From: Bacteroidota bacterium
GTDB lineage: Bacteria; Bacteroidota; Bacteroidia; Bacteroidales; Paludibacteraceae
DNA length: 10,690 nucleotides
Direction of reading: 5' to 3'
Assembly (NCBI GenBank): GCA_017860335.1
Contig: JAFNAU010000093.1
Location: forward strand, 1 to 10,690
A program made the position numbers and the translations under genes. Position 1 is the stretch's first letter. Every line of letters starts with the position of its first letter. A model generated the notes under the pieces. It searched no databases. It was not told the DNA's origin and saw nothing but the letters and a program-made list of their open reading frames with translations. This document shows, one piece after another, positions 7,225 through 10,690 of this stretch.

Positions 7225-7232
7225 TATCTTTG
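7225..7232 (+). promoter_or_regulatory. Candidate -7 element for the ETF-QO/ETF operon
   Basis: TATCTTTG matches TAnnTTTG and predicts a start near 7238, with a leader of about 110 bases to the ATG at 7346. I see no TTG at 17-23 bp upstream, so the promoter would be weak at -33 or may depend on an activator. Confidence 0.4.
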
Positions 7233-7345
7233 CGGTTCGATTTAAGAAGGCAATTTTTGACCATACCAAATTGTTACTTCAGTAAATCATAACAATTATT
7301 TTGCATCATATAAAAACTTCAATAATAACTTACAAAACACAAACA

Positions 7346-9001
7346 ATGAGTACTGCTGATACCGTTAATACGGATGTGCTGATTATCGGAGGTGGACCTT
7401 CCGGATTGGCAACGGCCATTCATCTTGCTGACTTATTAAAGTCCGCCGGATTAGAACGTCGTATTTTACTGATTGAGAAAGGCGCTTCCGTGGGAAGTCA
7501 TATCCTGTCGGGCGCTGTAATCAAAACTGATGTATTTAAATCGCTTTTACCCGACGTTGATTTTGCTGAAATTCCTTTCAATGCAAAAGTCACCAAAGAT
7601 GCCATGATGATGCTGAGCGAAAACGGGAAGATACACGTTCCGTTTCATCCGCCCTACATGAGCAACAAAGGCAATTACACCGCTTCACTTGGACAGATTT
7701 GCCGTTATCTGGCAAAAAAAGCCGAAGAGAAAGGCGTGGAAATATATCCGGGATTTGCTGTCAGTGAAATTCTGTATGATAATGGAAAAGTGATCGGCGC
7801 TAAAACCATCAACACCGGTGTGGATCATCATGGTAACCAGCTGGAAAACTTCCAGGCAGGAAACCGCATCGAAGCGAAACTGACGATTTTCGCCGAAGGT
7901 ACACGCGGAAGTCTGGCTAAGAAACTCATTCAGAAATTTGATCTCGCGAAAGGAAAAAACGAACAAATCTACTCGCTCGGTGTGAAAGAACTGTGGAGTG
8001 TTCCCGAAGGAAATATTGCTCCGGGTGAAGTGTATCACACCATGGGTTATCCGCTCCGCGATGAATTCGGCGGTGGATTTGTATATGGTCTTAACGATAA
8101 TAAAGTTGCCATAGGATTAGTGGTAGGGCTTGATTATGAAGACCCGACATTTGATACGCACAACGCGTTTCAGGTTTGGAAAACACATCCGTTTATTGCC
8201 AATATACTGAAAGGCGGGAAACTGGTGGAATACGGAGCTAAAACACTTCCCGAAGGCGGATGGTATTCTTTGCCGAAACTCTACGTGGACAATGCACTGA
8301 TTGTTGGCGACAGTGCCGGATTTCTGGCAATGCCCGCGTTGAAAGGTATTCACCTGGCAATTGCATCCGGAATGCAGGCTGCCAAAACCGCTTCCATCGC
8401 GTTCAGTAAAAACGATTTCACCGAAAATACCCTCAAACAATACGATGAATTTATTAAGGACAGTCTGATCTACAAAGATATGTACCCAACCCGCAATGTC
8501 CGTCAGGGATTTGCCAAAGGGATGGTTGCAGGTGTGCTCAATTTCGGAACTGACCTTGTTACAGGTGGTGCAGGATTTGCCGGAAAACTTAAAACAGAAG
8601 CCGACAAAGACACTACCAAAAAACTGAGTGAATACAAGAAAACACTTTTCCACGAACGTTACAAAAATAAACTAGAACCGGATAAAGTGCTGACATTTGA
8701 TAAAGCTACGGATGTATATTTTTCAGGTGTAAATCATGATGAACAACAGGTGGCTCACGTCAAAGTGAATAACCCTCAGAGCTTCAAAACGGTGAACATC
8801 GAAGAATACGGCGCACCCTGCCAGTATTTCTGTTCGTCGGAAGTGTATGAAATTCATACCGACAAAAACGGCAACAAGGAACTGCGTATTCACGCTGAAA
8901 ACTGCATGCACTGCAAGACATGCGATATTAAATCACCCGGCGATGGTATTACATGGTCAGTTCCCAACGGAGGCAACGGACCGGACTGGCAGAATATGTA
9001 A
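7346..9001 (+). CDS. Electron transfer flavoprotein:ubiquinone/menaquinone oxidoreductase (ETF-QO)
   Basis: ETF-QO takes electrons from reduced ETF through FAD and a 4Fe-4S cluster to membrane quinone. The 551 residues start with a dinucleotide-binding fold, VLIIGGGPSGLA (GxGxxG at 15-20), with the acidic residue closing the fold at Glu44. GDSAGFLAMPALKGIHLA is the second FAD motif. The C-terminus has Cys496 (FCSSEVYE) and CMHCKTC (Cys520, 523, 526) as cluster ligands, then the family ending GGNGPDWQNM. The length and every diagnostic motif fit the family. An upstream in-frame ATG at 7301 would add 15 residues (starting MHHIKTSII) that do not resemble the family. The ATG at 7346 places the FAD fold normally and is preferred. 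The ETF gene follows on the same strand after 155 bp, consistent with one functional unit. Confidence 0.96.
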   Translation: MSTADTVNTDVLIIGGGPSGLATAIHLADLLKSAGLERRILLIEKGASVGSHILSGAVIKTDVFKSLLPDVDFAEIPFNAKVTKDAMMMLSENGKIHVPFHPPYMSNKGNYTASLGQICRYLAKKAEEKGVEIYPGFAVSEILYDNGKVIGAKTINTGVDHHGNQLENFQAGNRIEAKLTIFAEGTRGSLAKKLIQKFDLAKGKNEQIYSLGVKELWSVPEGNIAPGEVYHTMGYPLRDEFGGGFVYGLNDNKVAIGLVVGLDYEDPTFDTHNAFQVWKTHPFIANILKGGKLVEYGAKTLPEGGWYSLPKLYVDNALIVGDSAGFLAMPALKGIHLAIASGMQAAKTASIAFSKNDFTENTLKQYDEFIKDSLIYKDMYPTRNVRQGFAKGMVAGVLNFGTDLVTGGAGFAGKLKTEADKDTTKKLSEYKKTLFHERYKNKLEPDKVLTFDKATDVYFSGVNHDEQQVAHVKVNNPQSFKTVNIEEYGAPCQYFCSSEVYEIHTDKNGNKELRIHAENCMHCKTCDIKSPGDGITWSVPNGGNGPDWQNM

Positions 9002-9002
9002 A

Positions 9003-9030
9003 AGCCCCCTAACCCCCTCAAGGGGGAATA
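9003..9030. repeat. C/G-rich intergenic repeat-like element
   Basis: CCCCCTAACCCCCT at 9005-9018 is a direct repeat of CCCCCT. Its second copy forms a hairpin with AGGGGG at 9021-9026. The composition is unlike the AT-rich surroundings. Similar elements recur in intergenic regions of many Bacteroidota genomes from my memory. No T run follows, so it is not an obvious terminator. A possible second fragment, CACCTCCTTATA then GGTGAGGGAAGGG, lies at about 9107-9131. Confidence 0.55.
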
Positions 9031-9156
9031 TTTAGAAATTACCAAATGAAATAAGGCACTTTTTTACAATTAATCATTCATCCGATAACTCTCAGAAAAT
9101 ATTAATCACCTCCTTATATGGTGAGGGAAGGGAAGCCGGATTTTAATTTAACTCTT

Positions 9157-10377
9157 ATGTCACTAACGATTATAAATTTAATAAAACAAGTTCCGCTACC
9201 CTCCGAGATGCGGATGGGAGAAGACGGACTGATGGACAGAACGAAAGCGAAATCCATCATCAACATCGACTGCCAGTTTGCGCTGGAAGCCGGTCTGCAA
9301 CTCAAAAAACAATATCCCGATGCACGGATGATTGCCTGCTCCATGGGACCAACCTCTTTCGAACCTTCACTGCGCAAGGCTATTTCGCTGGGCTACGATG
9401 AAGTGTATCTCCTCTCCGACCGCAAACTCGGCGGAAGCGACACCTATGCTACCGGTATGTCAATAGCGTGCATGCTGCAACACCTGGGTTTCACCAAAGA
9501 CAGTAAAGAACCGTTTATCGTAATTGCCGGACGTCAGACCAGCGATGGTGACACGGCTCACGTACCTTCGCAGGTGGCTGAATACCTCGGTATTCCTCAG
9601 GCTACTTTCGTTGAAAGCATCAAGGCTGACGGAAAAGGAAACATCATAGCCAAACGAATTATCGAAGGCGGTTATCAGATGATGAAACTTCCGATGCCCT
9701 GCGCCATTTCCATTGCTCCTACCGGTATTTCTCCGCGCAAACCATCATTGATTGGCGCCATCAAAGCCCGTAATTCATCGTTAACTGTTTTCAGTGCCGA
9801 TGATGTGAAAGTGGATACTACCAAAGTGGGTATCAACGGCTCACCAACCATTGTTGCCAACGTGGTGAATATGGTCAGCGAACGTCCTCCGGTGATGTTA
9901 TCAGCGGGACACAGTGAAACTGCACTCGTTGACAGCCTGATAGCCAACATCAAAGGCGGCGGAAACGTCATGGGCGAGAAAGCAAGCACCGCGGAAAAGG
10001 TAACAGAAGCTCCCGCAGATTTTCCGGTAACTGACATCCGCAACGGCGCCAAGGGAATTATCACCTGGGCTGAACTTGCCAACGGCAAAATCACACGTCC
10101 GTCACTCGAATTGCTCACTCCTGCCCGTAAACTTGCCGACGAGCTGGGCAACGACACGAAGATAATGACTGTGTTGATTGGCAAAAATGTAAAATCATTA
10201 GCCACCCAGTTATTCGAACACGGAAGCGACGAAGTGATCGTAGTGGAAGATGATCGTCTTGAAGAATATCTTGTACTTCCTAGATTGTACCGGACTTTCG
10301 ATAGGCGATTATGTCAACAAAAAACAAAAAGTAGTTGTCCGGCCTATTCTTCACTCCCGTCGTCCGACCTACGGTGA
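9157..10377 (+). CDS. etfB: ETF beta subunit fused to the N-terminal part of ETF alpha (alpha part broken)
   Basis: ETF carries electrons from acyl-CoA and other flavoprotein dehydrogenases to ETF-QO, whose gene lies just upstream. Residues 1 to about 272 are a complete EtfB: SLTIINLIKQVPLPSEMR at the N-terminus, AGRQTSDGDTAHVPSQVAEYLGIP (nucleotide-binding region), EGGYQMMKLPMPCAISI and PRKPSLIGAIKA. A roughly 25-residue linker follows. Then from about residue 299 comes an EtfA N-terminus (KGIITWAELANGKITRPSLELL through HGSDEVIVVEDDRLEEY). No stop or new start separates them, so the two subunits are fused. After LVLP (about 10279) the frame becomes unrelated and stops at 10377. The true EtfA sequence continues in another frame. 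The ATG at 9157 is preferred over 9118, because the upstream 13 residues come from repeat-like DNA and precede the usual EtfB start. Confidence 0.9.
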   Translation: MSLTIINLIKQVPLPSEMRMGEDGLMDRTKAKSIINIDCQFALEAGLQLKKQYPDARMIACSMGPTSFEPSLRKAISLGYDEVYLLSDRKLGGSDTYATGMSIACMLQHLGFTKDSKEPFIVIAGRQTSDGDTAHVPSQVAEYLGIPQATFVESIKADGKGNIIAKRIIEGGYQMMKLPMPCAISIAPTGISPRKPSLIGAIKARNSSLTVFSADDVKVDTTKVGINGSPTIVANVVNMVSERPPVMLSAGHSETALVDSLIANIKGGGNVMGEKASTAEKVTEAPADFPVTDIRNGAKGIITWAELANGKITRPSLELLTPARKLADELGNDTKIMTVLIGKNVKSLATQLFEHGSDEVIVVEDDRLEEYLVLPRLYRTFDRRLCQQKTKSSCPAYSSLPSSDLR

Positions 10378-10690
10378 AAGTAAACTAGCTACTATTCTTG
10401 GGTTTGTCTTCCCGCAGGTATCCACTGCACGTGCCGGAACTTTCGAAGTTCCAACTGCCGTGACCGGACGTACGGGTATTTTGTCCCAAAGCCTGTTCGA
10501 TGCCGATGTTATCGTTTCCGGTGGACGCGGAGCAGTATCCGACAATATGCAGCTGGTGAAACAACTTGCCGAAGCGCTGAAAGCGCAGGGCGTGAAAGCC
10601 GAATGGGCTGCCAGTCGTGTAACGGTGGACGAAGGATTTGCCGAATATGCCCGTCAGATCGGACAAACAGGTAAAACAGTTCGTCCAAAA
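10283..10690 (+). pseudogene. etfA: Remainder of EtfA (FAD domain side), out of frame and cut by the window end
   Basis: In the frame one base later than the fusion gene, the sequence reads DCTGLSIGDYVNKKQKVVV, then HSRRPTYGESKLATI, ARAGTFEVP, VIVSGGRGAVSDN and ARQIGQTGKTVRPK. These are all diagnostic EtfA segments: the Asp-Cys-Thr strand, the RP-x-[YF]-G turn, the GGRG entry to the FAD domain and the QxGQTGK FAD-binding motif. It has no start codon or ribosome site, so it is not an independent gene. Comparison with EtfA from memory suggests that about 40-45 residues normally present between EEY...LP and DCTGL are missing. These would include the GAT..GRDLAPR..A motif. The piece continues past 10690. 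Confidence 0.85.

Larger units (their letters stand above)
6999..7345. other. Non-coding gap between the epimerase and ETF-QO genes
   Basis: This 347-bp AT-rich region holds the epimerase-operon terminator at 7091-7135 and the candidate ETF-QO promoter at 7225-7232. I see no tRNA, no further hairpin of note and no convincing small reading frame in the remainder. Confidence 0.6.

Noticed and set aside
7301..7345. Upstream ATG extending ETF-QO by 15 residues.
   Set aside because: The added residues are unlike the family, and the second ATG puts the FAD motif at the normal distance from the N-terminus.
8117..8653. 178-codon open frame opposite ETF-QO.
   Set aside because: It is antisense to an intact, strongly conserved gene, with shadow-frame composition and no domain pattern.
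9675..10205. 176-codon minus-strand frame opposite the ETF fusion.
   Set aside because: It is antisense to clear EtfB and EtfA coding sequence and shows low-complexity Ser/Thr/Pro composition.
1..10690. CRISPR array, tRNA or rRNA gene, transposase, phage gene or toxin-antitoxin pair.
   Set aside because: I looked for repeated spacer-like units, tRNA-like segments and mobile-element proteins and saw none. The genes present are ordinary chromosomal ones.

Overview
The window looks like chromosomal DNA from a member of the Bacteroidota. It is a housekeeping and metabolic stretch with no phage, plasmid or insertion-sequence genes. Three things point to this phylum. Several intergenic regions carry the Bacteroidota -7 promoter motif TAnnTTTG. 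Most starts lack a Shine-Dalgarno sequence. The proteins are of familiar Bacteroidota types: an FfH-FolD neighbour pair, an SH3/NlpC-P60 hydrolase beside a dipeptide epimerase, and small outer-membrane barrels. An ETF:quinone oxidoreductase next to ETF genes suggests acyl-CoA or related flavoprotein oxidation feeding a quinone pool.

Layout from left to right. (1) Positions 1-1017 hold a leftward two-gene unit: a DUF1801-type protein, then a small HEFGH-motif putative zincin that overlaps it by ATGA. A Bacteroidota-type promoter precedes the pair and a hairpin follows it. (2) Positions 1280-1959 hold a rightward outer-membrane beta-barrel gene, split by a 5-bp tandem duplication. It ends in a strong bidirectional terminator shared with the convergent folD. 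(3) Positions 2061-4355 hold leftward ffh and then folD, with a terminator between them and a promoter upstream of ffh. (4) Positions 4637-6998 hold a rightward two-gene operon: a Sec-exported NlpC/P60 endopeptidase and a Tat-signal-bearing dipeptide epimerase. Together they look like an envelope muropeptide-degradation module. (5) Positions 7346-10690 hold a rightward ETF-QO gene, then an ETF gene in which the beta and alpha subunits are fused in one reading frame. The alpha part is broken near 10280 by an apparent internal deletion plus frameshift, and it runs off the window end.

The functional themes are protein targeting and one-carbon folate metabolism (ffh, folD), peptidoglycan peptide processing (the NlpC/P60 and epimerase pair), and electron transfer from flavoprotein dehydrogenases to quinone (ETF and ETF-QO). 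I found no clear evidence of a previously undescribed system. The observations most worth following are the EtfB-EtfA fusion with its lesion, the pentamer duplication in the barrel gene, the two export routes of the muropeptide pair, and the uncharacterised translationally coupled DUF1801/zincin pair.
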